A stretch of 64,000 nucleotides of DNA, taken from NCBI GenBank assembly GCA_001574975.1, contig KQ965732.1:1424046-1488045 (forward strand), given 5' to 3'. This stretch comes from Gonapodya prolifera JEL478. Lineage: Eukaryota; Monoblepharomycota; Monoblepharidomycetes; Monoblepharidales; Gonapodyaceae. A program made the translations under genes and the position numbers. Numbering within the stretch: the first letter of the stretch is position 1; each line of letters starts with the position of its first letter. Positions 1-12,353 of this stretch are shown in pieces. The notes beneath the pieces are model-generated. The model saw only the letters and a list, made by a program, of their open reading frames with translations, ran no database searches and had not been told where the DNA came from.

Positions 1-3000
1 AACGCTTTCATAGCTCCCTGTGACATCTGATCGAAATTTGAATGAGATGACAGATGTTTCGAACGGGCGAACTTCAGAACTTGTAAGTTGGGTTTCGAAA
101 GGATTGTACTTCTTTGTCTTCGGGAATTTGAGCTCCCACGTATAGCGGATGTGCGAAGTGTTGCACAGTACAATGTACAAGCTGGGACCATCCGACGTAC
201 CGAGATTTGCTCGAGATTCAACCTTGCCAAAATCAAGCGAGACTTCGTTGAGTTTGTTGGGAATCGGAAAAACAAGTAATTCTGGGCGATGCTTCGCAAT
301 CACTTGAATGGAGGTAAATGTGTGATCTCGTTCCGAGATCCCGGTGGCAAATCCAATGGTAGTCAGAGTGTCACTGATATCAGAAGGTTGGTGATACACC
401 ATTTCCATCACGGCTTCAGATTTCGGGGTGAGTGTTTTTGTACTGGGCTCAACTGCGATATTAGGACTTCCAAAAAATGTAATCATAGAGGAGGACGAGT
501 TCGAAGTGTTCGCCAATACTGTGTGTATCCTTTGCGACTTCCGAAGATATTCGTCGAGTTGCGCAAGCGCTCCTCCTTTGCTTTGAGGAGGAAGAAAAGT
601 GATGACCTTTTTCTGAAAAACAACTTGGGGGGAAAATTCGCTTTTGTTCCCTGAGCTGAAAGACGAAATGTCGAAATATTCTTCCAGCTCGGATCTGGTC
701 GTCGGTAGTTCTTCGGTGACTCGACGAGCTTGACTCATCCATGATCGAATAAACTCAATTCCGTTTTTATCTTTCAGAACTATCGATGGCGCAGTGTTGC
801 TGCCGTCTTCAACTGGACGCAACCCTTCATTTGTGTCCCGCATATATGGTTCAATACATATGCCAAACATCCTGAGTGGTTTGTTCCCCAATCCCGCGGC
901 AAAACTTCTGTTGTGTGGGGGTAGGATCTTAATATTGACGCAGCAGCCGGCGACACCGCGACGCAGAGCGGTGAAGGTGAAGGTCACTATCATCATTGAA
1001 CAGCCTTGAATTTGGAATGGTGATGAGGGTTGATTTACCAGAGATGCTTTAAATGAACTTTGTCGGACATCTTCGCCCAGATTTGGAAGCCCAAGATCCT
1101 CGAAGGTGAAACTCAATGGATACTGGGAAACGTTGACCATGACGAGGTCCAACGTCTCCAATTCATCAATTCGACATGGCCGGAAGAACACATTCTCCCA
1201 ATATGGAAAAACAAGAGGAGATCCCACAAACGCTTTCACGTATATTTGCATCGCCTGAAAGTCGGGACAAACCGCCTCAATACATGTATCCACTGTTCCC
1301 CGAACTCCGTGCTTTTCGTCCGTCAGAAGCTCAACTTCAACGGTCACGGCCATATGAGGAGCAATTTTGACGTGATTAGAACATCGTACACCAGGGTGGT
1401 GTGAGTAGAGACCAACGCCCATGGAGTTGTCTGATAAGTTGAGGAAAGTCACACAGCGCATTCTAGGAACACCGATTGGGCATATCCCAAAGTCCAAAGT
1501 GTGCGCTTCCATCCTTGACACGTAGTCTGCAGTGCTTGAAATTATGTTTCGTAAAATAGCGCGGCCAACATCGTCCAAGGCGACGTGCGGTTTTTCACTG
1601 AGATTTTCACCCCTACTGAGATTCTTCATCATATTGCAGCGCTCCAAAGTAAGAGCTGCTGCACCCGCAAGAGAGCTCGTGTCGTCTTCTGGATAAATGC
1701 CCAAAGGTATTCCTGCAATGCCCTCCAAAGTAACTCGTGTGACGTCGCCACCGGGTGCTTCAATCTTCAATTCTTCTTTGAAACGCCCCAAGTGATTTGG
1801 CTCAAATGTTACTAGAACTTGCCGAAGTTCGTTTGGCTGTAACCTGACATCTGATGCAGTAGTATGGAATGCACGTTGTTTTGCACTTGAAGCTCTTCCA
1901 TTACCTGGCGTCACAATACCCACTGACGTGTCGCCTTCAGGGAAAATTGTCACGGAAATGCTGATGCTAGCATTGCTGATGTTCTCAACATTTACGTGGC
2001 ACTGTTTGCGTCGATCTGGCAGAACCCAACCGGCATTTACAAAGGGAGGGGAGACAACAACAAAAGACTGCCGGGTTCCCAATAGCTGGCATGTTCCGTG
2101 TTTGTTGCCAAACTCATCCATCAATATCAATGTTCCTTCTACTCTGTCAGCCTTCAAGGTTTTGGGTGAAAAGGTCACGGGTATTTCAATCACGCCTTCA
2201 CCCTGAAGCTGAAACCTTGATGTACTGCAAGAGAAAACATCAGATGGGCGCACCGTTACAAAAATATCGTGTTCATCATGGTCTCCACGACTTGTTCGAT
2301 ACCGTAGCACGGCAGTCTTCACCACAGGGTTCCTCACACTTTGGTACTCCAGAGTTCCAGTTTCAAGATATACTCTGATGGGGATGTGCTTTGGAAGCAA
2401 ATCGTGTGAGTCTCGGAGAAATCCAACAACATCTTGTGGCTCCTTCATCCATTCATCTGCTTCGTTTGAGAACGCGGAAAGAAGAGTTTCAGGGTCCATA
2501 AGATCTTCCTCTGCCTCTTCTGCGACAACTGACATCACTGCAGAGCCTTTTGGTCGACGAGTTTTCTTGACGCCCTGGGAGCTTCGTACTGATGGTATTA
2601 TTGTTGTGAGTGAGGAAATGAACTCCTCAATAGTGAGAGGTAAATGATGACGACCATTATCCTCCCCTTCAAAGTTATGCGTGCTTACAAACTGGGTGTA
2701 CCTTGCAACCGCTCCAGTGTCACCAATAGATGTGAGCTCGGCTGGCAGACCGTTTTCCTCTTCTTCATTTCGTAATTTTTCAAAGCGGTCCAAGCTAGTG
2801 TTATTTCGAGTCATTGACGGAAGAAGCATTTTACCCTTTTGTTGAAGTAATGATGCAGCGTCATAATATGGGATACCATCCATTGTGTAACCAGACGGTT
2901 GCGGTAGCAAATATCCTCGAGGTAAAAAGAACGGCTGACCGTTATTATCGTATCCTGCAAGCTGATTACGAGTCGAATCCTTTGACCATTGAAGCTCGGT

Positions 3001-6000
3001 CGAGTAGAACCGGATCCCTGCTGTCGTCATGCCCGCAGGAATCGCCTTTATGGTCGCGGTTTTACCGTAAAATGGTTGTCCATCTGGAGTGTACCCAGCT
3101 GGAACAGCAGGGAGGTTGCTTCATTAGATGTGGAGTGCAAGGAAGGAGTTCAAAATTAGTTTCGGGGGAACGCGAGATCTTACTATGAGCTCACACTGGA
3201 GGAGAAAAATACGGATCACCGTTTATCGTGACTCCTGCCGGTAAAGGCGTGCCTTGCCCTAAGCTTGACTGTGGTGTATTTAATAGATCCATCATTCCTG
3301 ACGCCGGGTGTGCTGGGGTGGTCGTTGACACGACAGAGAGTGACGGCAAAACACTGATACTTGTAGAAAGAGTTGTCGACCCCGAGTTTGACGAAAGCTT
3401 GGAGGAACGCGTGCTTGAATCTGCTCGGACAATTAATTGAACATAACCCTTCCAAATCAACAAGAGCTCTGCACCAACCAACCATCATCATAATCGTTGT
3501 CCACGACTTCCAGGTTTACCACTGCCCAGTCAGATGCTCCACGACTGACAATATACATGGCAAAGACGGAACCAATGTCAAGGTCTCCCGAATCTGAATC
3601 GTCCTCTTCGCCGCGGCTCTGCCTAACCTTCACCGCAGCAACATCACGATCCACCGAAACAACGCGGGCTAGAACACGTTGGAGACGTGTACGACCAGGC
3701 TGGAGAATGTCAAAAACAACAGGTGCGTTTGATGGGAAGTCGGTGGTACGCAAGGGAACTTTTAACAGCCTAATTGGGTTGGTACGGGACGTTGAAATGC
3801 AATCCGAAATCCATCGCAATGATGAGAACCTACGGGTTTCTGCTGGGCCATAGCACGGGGTTTTTATCTGTCGTAAAGCCCTCAGGAACATCCTTCACCG
3901 TCTCCTCCTTCACTACCACATTGTTGCGTTCGCGAATCTCGACTTCTGCATGCCTCCCAACGGCTCGCCTCCCCGTCTGCACACCATATATTGCAGAGTG
4001 TCGGGCTGCTCCACGCTCCCATTTGTTCGGGTCGAAGCCCTGGAAGAATGAGGTGGAAAGGAACCCTACGGGTACCTTTTTCGGGTCTCCGGCAAAGTCT
4101 TTCGGTGGCACACGGCTTGTTCCAGGTGGGACTCCTCTCTTATCTGCAGGAATCAACACTCGATCTGCCTCTGCTCCTGGCCCAATTGTGCCTGCCATAG
4201 ATCTCGACCTCGCCTTCGAAAGTGCAGTGAGACTTGCACGCGAGTTCAAGGCGACGGACCCACGAGAGCGACGAATGGTCGCGTCCTTTGCAAGTGCTGG
4301 CTTCGATCCCACTCGGGAAAGTGGCGAGCTATCAGAAGGTTCTTCGACGTAGACAAACGGGCCCGGTGAATGACTGAAGCCGAACGGGATAGTGGGTATG
4401 TATCCCGCACACTCCTTATACTCGTAAAGGGACATTGGAACCCTTTGCGCGGCGACATAATTCTGGTCCTGATTGTAATAAAATCAGACATCTGTCCTAA
4501 AATGAAGCCCACCGTGAGCCTTGAAATGATTGTCAGAACCTACCACATACACCGGCGGAACAGACGTTGCATTGCTTGGTACTCCTGGAATACCCGGAAC
4601 CGACCTTGTTATCCATATTTTGCTCTGCGCCTGAACAGGAAGGCGTAACACGACCCGAGGAGTGTTCACTAGGGCCGAATCCGTGGTTGCAAAGAACCCG
4701 GGGAAACTTGGTACTGCCTGGAGCTCCGTGGACGTTCCTGGGGGACATAACATTCTCCGGAGAAGAATTGAGCGCATTGTGGCAGTAGACTCTGCCTTTT
4801 TATATTTCTGAACAAAGCAAAACGTGATACAGCCACTCCACAAATTCGCTTGCATCGCCAACATGTCCACCTACCTTGATCAACGCTTTCTCTTCTTCCT
4901 TCCATCCACCCCACGCATCCCTCCCCTTCCTTGCCGCTCTGCCCCCCTGGACCACAACTTCCACCCCTGCCATGACTCCTTCCAACCCTGACCCTGGAGC
5001 CCAGGTGGAAACGAACTGCACCGCTAAAGTTTGGAGGACAGGGTGCCTTGATCGCATCAGCGGTGCCACAAAAGGTTTGAAGAGGGGATACACCACGGGA
5101 AGGAGTGCTTCTGTGGGCGGAAGCTGGAGACGAACGAGGTGCGATTGAAGGGATTGAAGGGATTGGGAGTATAAATCACCAGCTAGGTGTGGAAATGGCA
5201 ATGAGGACGCTCACATCAATAACTAACACCTCCAGAAGCGCTTTGACCACCTGTTCCGCTCCCCCCGTGTCGACCTTCTTCACGTCCTCCGCCGATCCCG
5301 TCGGGCTCTTTCCCACAGCCACACTGGCCCTCCTAGCACCCTGTTTCGCCTCTTTAATCTGCACGTCCCCACGCTCAAACTCCCTGTATGTGACGTACAG
5401 CACGGCGTCGTCAACCTCAGAGAACCTGCCCGCCGATGATCGTACGCATTCCCCTATGGCGCGCAGTAGGACGGTTTTGAGTGTGCGGTTTGTCGAGAAG
5501 CGCGCCGCGCCTTCGTGGGAGTGGTCCCGCTCGTGATCTTGCATGGATATTAGGACGGAGGAGAGGTCGCGGAGGCCAGTGAGACCGAGGGGATGGAGCG
5601 GAGTTGGGAGGAGGAAGGAGGAGATGTGACCGACCAGGTGGGCGGCAAGGAGGCGGTTTGAAGGGTGGGTGTCGAGAAGGAGGAGTCGGAAGAGAACCGA
5701 AACAATACTCTGGGAAAGGCAACAAGTGTTCGAACAAGAGTTGCATGACACGGAGCTCCCCTCAACGACCAGATAGCTCACCTCCCGGACACTGCCGCCT
5801 ACTCCCCCACTTATAATCCCCACAGAGGCAGTCCGCACGGCGCACATGGCGATGTGCCGCGCTGCGGGCTCCTGCTGCCCAAGTCCTATCCGGAGAAGCC
5901 GCCACGCACGCTCCGTCAGGGACACGGGGGCGGAGGGAAAGAGAATTGATGGGTCGGATTCGTCGGAGAAGGTCGCAGGGAGGTTGTCGTCGGCTGGATT

Positions 6001-6950
6001 GGTTGGGTCCGAAGAAGTTGAACCCACGAGAACGGATGTGAGCCTGGGGGAGGACACAGACTCACCTGCGGCGCTAGCAATGCCCTCCCCGATTCTCAAT
6101 AGCGCCCTTCCGATTCCGCCCTTTGGAACGTCGTCCAGTCTGAGGCCCTCCGGGTCCGCCTCCCACAACGCTCTCCGCCCGCTCTGTCTGTGAATGGTTG
6201 GAAAGCCGACTTGGAACGGACCCGACTGGCGCATCCCAAGATGCTGCTCCGCCGCCGGCGCAAGATGGCTCTTGGAGTGCCGGACGACGAGGGCCCACAA
6301 CGTTTCGACGGTTTTACGAAACGATTGTTGGGAGGACGGGTCCTGGTTGACGAGTTGTCGGAGGAATCCTTTGAGCTAGGTGGAAAAATAATCCAAGAGC
6401 GCAAGGACGGTGGGACACGAGCGGGGAAAAATTGTAAATGTAAAACGAAAGCGACGTTCATGCAACACTCCAACCCACAATATTGTGCTTCAGCAGCGTC
6501 CACCTCCTCATATTCTTCGGCGACATATTCGCCCATTCCGGTGGCAGCTTCGTGTCCACTTTTCCCTGCGCCGCGCTCACGGATGCCAGCCAGTGACTGC
6601 CCTGGAACTTGTTCGCACGGAGTACCTGGTCGACAACGGTTTCCCATGTACGCGTCGAGAAACGGACGGACTCAGACGGTGGTGCAAGGGTAGGCTGCGT
6701 GGGGAGGTCGTGAGGGGATGGGAGGGGGGGGAGGGATGGGTCGATATCCGGGCTAATGTGGGACGCCGGGACTGTAAGGGGTGGAATTGAGTCCGGAGGG
6801 GACGAGCCAGCATCGGGCTGCGTTTCCATCGCGCGGAGTGTGTTCCAAAGAACGGAAGGCAGGGTGGAAAATCCCGAGGCAATCGATTGTTGAGAAGGAC
6901 AGGGCACTCACGTCTTCCGTCAGGGGTGTCCACAGCACGAATTCAAACAT
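1..6950 (-). CDS. HEAT-like + ASH-domain flagella-associated protein, partial (3' end outside window)
   Basis: Multi-exon gene starting at ATG 6950-6948 and still open at base 1. Exon 1 encodes MFEFVLWTPLTED and is followed by GTGAGT. I could follow exon 2 (from about 6818), a GTGGGT intron near 6475, and a 67-base intron at about 4812-4878. The N-terminal third (about 6400-4880) is helical, Leu/Ala-rich and HEAT/armadillo-like. The middle (about 4800-2850) repeats a short Pro-x-Gly motif such as VPAGYTPDGQPFYG and IPFGFSHSPGPFVYV. The last exon, from about 3117 to 1, is one open frame of roughly 1,000 codons. It has ASH/MSP-like beta-sandwich signatures, for example LDFGICPIGVPRMRCVTFLN and LRQVLVTFEPNHLGRF. 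ASH repeats are typical of central-pair and other axonemal proteins (HYDIN, CFAP47, CFAP65, CFAP74, DLEC1). I cannot say which family this is. The dynein gene in the window supports an axonemal role. Confidence 0.72.
2850..4420 (-). repeat. Pro-x-Gly-(aromatic/Thr) motif repeats inside the flagellar protein
   Basis: At least seven variants of a 12-15 residue motif occur between the HEAT-like and ASH regions. Examples are LPAGVTINGDPYFSP, VPAGYTPDGQPFYG, IPAGMTTAGIRFYS, QPSGYTMDGIPYYD, VPEGFTTDKNPVLWP and IPFGFSHSPGPFVYV. The shared pattern is P-x-G-(Y/F/V/M)-(T/S)-x3-x-P-(Y/F/V). The motifs are spread over three exons, so this is a protein-level repeat rather than a DNA satellite. I do not recognise the motif as a named domain. 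Confidence 0.6.
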
Positions 6951-7188
6951 TGTGAGAGCGTATGAAATTATTTAAATTTTGAGAACGATTAGACGCTGCA
7001 TTGTATGAGAAGAAACATTGGATCTTTTGATCGCAGGACACGCAACGGGAACGCGCGCGGCGCCAGGATGATGAAGGCGATGATCCGGACGTCACAATGT
7101 GAATGACGGGGGAAAGGGGGGGAAAGTGGAGTCAGACCACTGACATGAGTGGAGGGAAGCTGGCCTAAGCAATATATTGCACACACGA

Positions 7189-10100
7189 ATGGCAGCACCT
7201 CAGAGCGCGCAAGTGTCAGAGTTCTGGGAGGTGGACGCACGGGAAGTGCGATGGACGGAGAAAAAACTTGGATGAGGGGCGTACGGAGCAGTCCATCGAG
7301 GCACCTGGCGGGGGATCGAAGTTGCCTTGAAACGAGTTTCACTGGACGAATCGCGCCTGCAAATCGGACGCGCTCGCAATGCTGCGATCTCTGCGGAATC
7401 GTCCGAAGCTGCATTTGCGGAAAACGCCCCCCCTCCGGACCAGCCAATGCTACAACTGTTGCGGGGAAACAACCGGGCTACGCTACGCGTACATTCTTGA
7501 CGGCAGAAAGCAGCGAGGGAGAAGAAACAGGCTATACTAAGAAGGTTAGCGGGCTGATCTCTTCTGTTCGACAAGTCGGGACGGTTTTCGATGGAATCCA
7601 TTTTCCTACAGGACTTCGACGGAGAGCCTTCGTTTGGTCAACGATGACTTCTCCTTTCGTTCTGCCACTCTACGGTGTTGGTTTCGATAACAAGGGCGTT
7701 CCATTTTTCGTTTGTCCCATTATGGAGGGTGGTAGAGTCGACCATTACTTTGAACGTAGAAAGGAGCAACTGCATGGCCAAACAACTGAACTTGATAGGG
7801 AGTGCATCGGCCTTGTGAGATCTTGTCGCATTAAATGTTGGGGCCGTACCTCATGCATGATTTGCGCTTCAGCTTTATGACATTGCTCGGGGCATGCTTT
7901 ACCTGCACGAAGTTGCAGGTGTCATCCACACCGACCTGAAACCAGGCAATGCGCTAGTCACACGAGATGGTCGAGGACTTGTCACCGATTTTGGCTTCCC
8001 GCTCTCACGACCGGAGATAGCACTATCCCGTTGCCTGGTACATTGTGGTACCTCCCTCCGGAGCGTCTTGGCTACTTTCTCGGGATTGAAGCGCAAGCAG
8101 CAGTATCTCAAAGGCAGGAGATGTTTAAGCTTTTGCGGTTATGATCTGGGTGGTGGGTGATCCTAACGACATGGTAGTCTCAAAGCAAGATCTCATTTGA
8201 CGCTTTCATTACAAAAGCTTTGGTCGATGAACGATTTGCCATTAGGGGAGCAAGACGATGACACAGTGCATGAAATCATGAGCGAGGTCCTTGCAGGCCT
8301 CAGACCAAAAATCCCGAACGAGATGCCACACCACTTGCGGAGTTGATGGTCAAGTGTTGGTCAGCAGATCCAGCTGACCGACCAAACTTCACGAAGATTG
8401 TTACTGAGTTCGAACGCTCTTGGTAATGCACGGTGAAATTATCTGTTCCATCATCCGAATCTGATCAAAGTTTAAAATGGTAGGCCAGATCTGCCACATG
8501 TCCGGCCTGCCCCATCCAACGTCACTATTTTGGACTTCACGGGGGGGCAATTCTTTCGCTGATGCCGAGGCTGCGCTATTGCAAGCCCAGAATGCTCGCA
8601 GTGATGGAACACAGTCCTGACATTGCAATGGTACAAGCGTGCAGCAGAACTTGGCCACCTACAGTCTCAGTATGAGTTTGATGAGTGGTGTCGAATAGGA
8701 CTTGGTTTGCACCATCGCGACGTGGACCTTGCTTCTGAATGGTACCGCAGCGCTGCAGATAAAATGCACCCAGACTTTCAGTGTGCTTTGGCTGACTTCT
8801 TTCTTCATGGTGTCGGACATTGCAGAAAAGATTTTTCGCAAGCTCTCGCGCTCTATCGTAGCTCAGCAGCTCAAGGTCATGCTGTTGCTCACACACGACT
8901 AGGATTTATGCTGCTACATCGGTATGGGTCAAATGGGACCACCACGAGGCAATCCAATGGCTCCAGGCTGCAGCAGATCAAAATTATTTACCGGCCAAAA
9001 TTTTTCTCGCAGAGTGCTACTTGCAAGGATTGGGCGTGGAAGAAAGCCCGAACAAAGCAATAATGTATCTTTCTGATATGGCTGAAGGAGGTGATTCAAA
9101 TGCCCAGTTCAACGTGGGGATAGCACTGGAGTCGCAGAAGGATTTTGATGGTGCAAAGCGGTGGTATGAAAAAACTTTGGCGCAGGGTCATGCAGGTGCC
9201 ATGGTGAATCTAGGTGATCTCTTTTATCATGGGTTGTTGGAAGAGTTCCCCCGAGACAGAAAGATTGCTGTGGCGTGGTATCAACAAGCCAGTGATCAAG
9301 GCCACCCTGGCGCTTGTGAACGACTGGGATATTGCTACTTTAATGGTGTCGGTGTGAGGAGCGACTCTCGTCTGGCGTATGTTATGTCCCGGAGTGGGAA
9401 CAGATCCTAGAGCTGTTCCCGATGGGCTTATAAAACAGTTTATCCTCAAAAATCCGGGGCTCCGGCACAGGTCACGGGTTCCTCTTTACCTCCGAACTGT
9501 TTTTGAGCGCATTTGGAATGGAACTGCTAAGGTAGAAGTTGATCTGCGGGGAAAGTTTGTACCGTCAGACGCCGCGTGGGGTTTGATGCAGACAGGTCGA
9601 ATGACCAAATTGACACTATCAGGTATGCTCCATTTTTGGTACCACGTTTCTGAGGAGGCTATAGATAAACCTACAACCGCTGCAAAACTGTATGTGGAAT
9701 AGAGAATGGTTTAGACGTTAAAAGGGGCATTGCCCTTGCTGACGGACTCCAAAAGAATCCTTCACTCGTGAAACTTGTTCTCCAAAGTAACAGTACTCAC
9801 TCAAGCATGCTTTGTTTTATTGCTGTCCATTATCTGACGTTATTGGTGCTGTACGCTGGCTTTATTTCTACCAATATTCTACAGCTAACAAGATTGGTGA
9901 TCAAGGTGCTCTTGCTTTAGCAAATGTACTCCAAGGTCGCACCAACTTACGCGAATTGAACCTTCAGTGTGAGATTTGATCGTTTGCACGGATTGGACCC
10001 TCCTCTCCTCACCATCCTACTACGTTCACAAGGGAACTTGATTGGTGCCGAGAGTGGTTCCGTACTCTCTGAAAGCATCAGTGGCCTGATTCACCTTCAG

Positions 10101-11878
10101 TTGCTGGACCTCTCTGGTGAGCCATTTTGGTGCCAAAGGGGACTCCAGACTCTGCCCCCCTTTTACAACAACTAACGTCCTTTTTTGACTGAACCCGATC
10201 TAAACTTTCTCCCCAAATAACCTCTTATTGTGCCCCTCTGTGTCGAACCCAAACCTCTCCTCCCACACTTGCTATTTTGTCGTTGTACGTCTCAAGGTAA
10301 CCAGATTGGATTGAGAGGTTTCCGTGCACTTGCTAAGGCACTTCAGAGTCTCACCAGATTGAAATATCTGAAATTGACTTGTAAGTTTAGCCAAAACCTT
10401 CTGATTTACCTTACCTATTATCATGCGTTGAATTCCGATCTTAATGTTCTCTACAAGGGACCGCTATTGGAGAGGAATTTCTGCACTAGCCGAAGTGTTA
10501 CCTGTGCTTTTGGACCTGCAAACATTGTATCTGTGGGGTGCGTTCTAAGCAACAATACATCATACCCAATACTTGTGCCATAGTAGGATGTACCTCAAAT
10601 TGGCATTTATCTCTTTGTTTTTGCCTTCTTGTTCCGGTTTCCCCTCACTCATCATTTTCAAGACAATTCAATCGGTGAAAGTGGTGCACGCGCACTTGGC
10701 AAGGCCCTTTGCAGCTTAACTGGACTCCGGTCATTTGATCTCAAGAGTGAGTTTTATGTCGTTAGCGTCACCTCGATGCCTTTGCTTTTGCCTAGAGGGC
10801 TATCTTGAATCAATCGTAAGATGATATCTGACCGATTTTAACCCCTTGGCTATTGGCCTGCCATCCCATTGCTTTCTATCAAGTAAATGCGATTGGTGCT
10901 GGCGGTGCGTCTGCCATTGCAGAAGCTCTCCGAACCACACAAAACTAGAATTTCTCCATGTATATGGTGAGTCTTGTGCCACTACGTTTGCGAACTTCAA
11001 GCTCCCATTGTCGAATCACACCTTGCCACACCTCACCCTTTTATGCGCGTGCTGTTTGCCACGCCTCACACTTTTACATTCTTGCATTCGTATTTGCCTC
11101 AAACTTGGAAATCAGATCGGTGATGATGGCACTTGCGCTCTTGATGTGGCTTCTAAGACTCTCAACAATCTGAAAGAACTCTCAATTGGCAGTGAGTATG
11201 GAATTCAAAGAAGGGGTGATCATTAGACTCCCATTAATATAATCTCCTGTCCTTTCAATGCATCTTGAACTAGCCAACTTGATTGGTGATACGGGTGCTC
11301 ACGCACTTGCACAAGCATTCCAGGAGAAAATTAGTCTTCAAACCCTGTCCTATGATAGTGCGTTAAAATTGATTTGTTCTTCAACAACCTTTACCTTTTA
11401 TCAAGTTCTGCATGCTGACACACTCATTGATATGTTCAAGATAACGCTGGGGCTTTCACACTTGCAGAGGGACTTACGCATCTGTCTGGTTTAGAGTCGC
11501 TGGATTTGCAAGGTAAGATTATGGTGTATGACGGCTTTGGGACATTTAGAAACCATTCCTCATCCTGACTGTTATGACAATTGAGACTGCTCCATAGGTT
11601 CCGAGGGTGCTTTGCCGCTAGCAAGTGCACTAAAAACTATTAAAAGCTTGCGCAAGGTGTACTTAGCCGGTGAGTTTTAATGATCAACGTTCGGAATGGT
11701 TTGTTTTCTGAAACCTGTCCTCGACTGCAATTGGCCTGTTGGCTGGACTGACCACGTTGTAACCTCAACCCATCATCTTCTGATTTTTTATCCTTTACGC
11801 TCTCAAGGGAATTCGATTTATAACGACGCAGAGAGGCAGATACGTGAAGTCCTCAAGAACGTTGAAGTATTTGTTTGA
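7189..11878 (+). pseudogene. TKL-type kinase - Sel1 - LRR gene, disrupted
   Basis: The remains of one receptor-like gene lie in order. A kinase domain (7189-8426) shows the Gly loop GAYGAVHRGTW, the lysine segment IEVALKRV, the catalytic loop HTDLKPGN (HTD for HRD), DFG, WYLPPERL, and the C-lobe ending KCWSADPADRPNFTKI. Sel1 repeats follow (about 8620-9400; for example ASEWYRSAADKMHPDFQCAL). Then come RI/NLRC-type leucine-rich repeats (about 9540-11878). The kinase cannot be read through. A TGA at 7273-7275 falls inside the Gly loop (LG-stop-GAYG), and more stops and frame changes follow near 7500, 7840, 8040-8160, 8346 and 8930. Introns could explain some frame changes but not the stop within the G-loop. 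The LRR exons look intact, so decay may be recent or the LRR part may persist as a shorter gene. Assembly errors are the main alternative. Confidence 0.7.
9540..11878 (+). repeat. Leucine-rich repeats, about one 84-base exon per repeat
   Basis: Twelve or so 28-residue repeats follow the pattern N-x-I-G-x2-G-x-x-A-L-A-x-A-L-x2-L-x-L. Examples are NKIGDQGALALANVLQGRTN, NQIGLRGFRALAKALQSLTR and ANLIGDTGAHALAQAF. Each repeat sits on its own exon of about 84 bases, cut at the same place in the repeat (after L-x-L-x), with introns of roughly 60-290 bases. Starts lie near 9704, 9884, 10029, 10297, 10664, 10886, 11107, 11270, 11430, 11598 and 11810. The last exon ends at a TGA at 11876-11878. This layout lets repeats be gained or lost by exon duplication without shifting the frame. 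Confidence 0.8.
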
Positions 11879-11937
11879 TTTATTGGGCAGGAAGCATCTG
11901 TGGTATCTATGAGAATTCTTCCATTCTGTCACTTCTC

Positions 11938-12001
11938 TTTAAATGCGATTGGATCTCAACATAGGGGAAGAAAGTGGTAGCGCTCTTGGTGACGTCACCA
12001 C
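11938..12001 (+). pseudogene. Relic of one more LRR exon
   Basis: After the stop of the LRR gene, the sequence still encodes NAIGSQ and, in another frame, EESGSALGDV. These match the start and middle of an LRR unit (N-x-I-G ... G-x-A-L). A frameshift and a stop lie between them. The rest of 11879-12353 holds no gene I can support. Confidence 0.45.
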
Positions 12002-12353
12002 ATGTCACTGTTGCACTTTAAATTGATTTTTAAAATTATTGCGAGCCCGTAGTTCACAAGGAGCGAAGCGGATTGTGGACGGAGGTGCGAACCTAAAAGT
12101 TTGCGATCCTGAGGTTGAGCTCCAGCATACAAGTGTCCCTCGCTATTCCTGTTTCTGTACGCCTTTGGTGTGTAATTTTTACACTTCTAGATCTCTTATT
12201 GACAAATAAATCACAATAGATTACTTAAAAATGCGATTAAAGATAACTTCGGGGCAGGCAAACGAGGGATCAAAATCAAACGTTCTTGTCCGACCCCAAA
12301 ACCGTGTTCGAGTTCCCTGACTCCGCCTCTAGAACCGCGGACTGAGACACTGC

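Noticed and set aside
7273-7275. Recoding of TGA as an amino acid
   Set aside because: TGA ends the SDR-neighbouring, GTPase and other intact genes here, and the same kinase has several frameshifts, so decay or assembly error is simpler.
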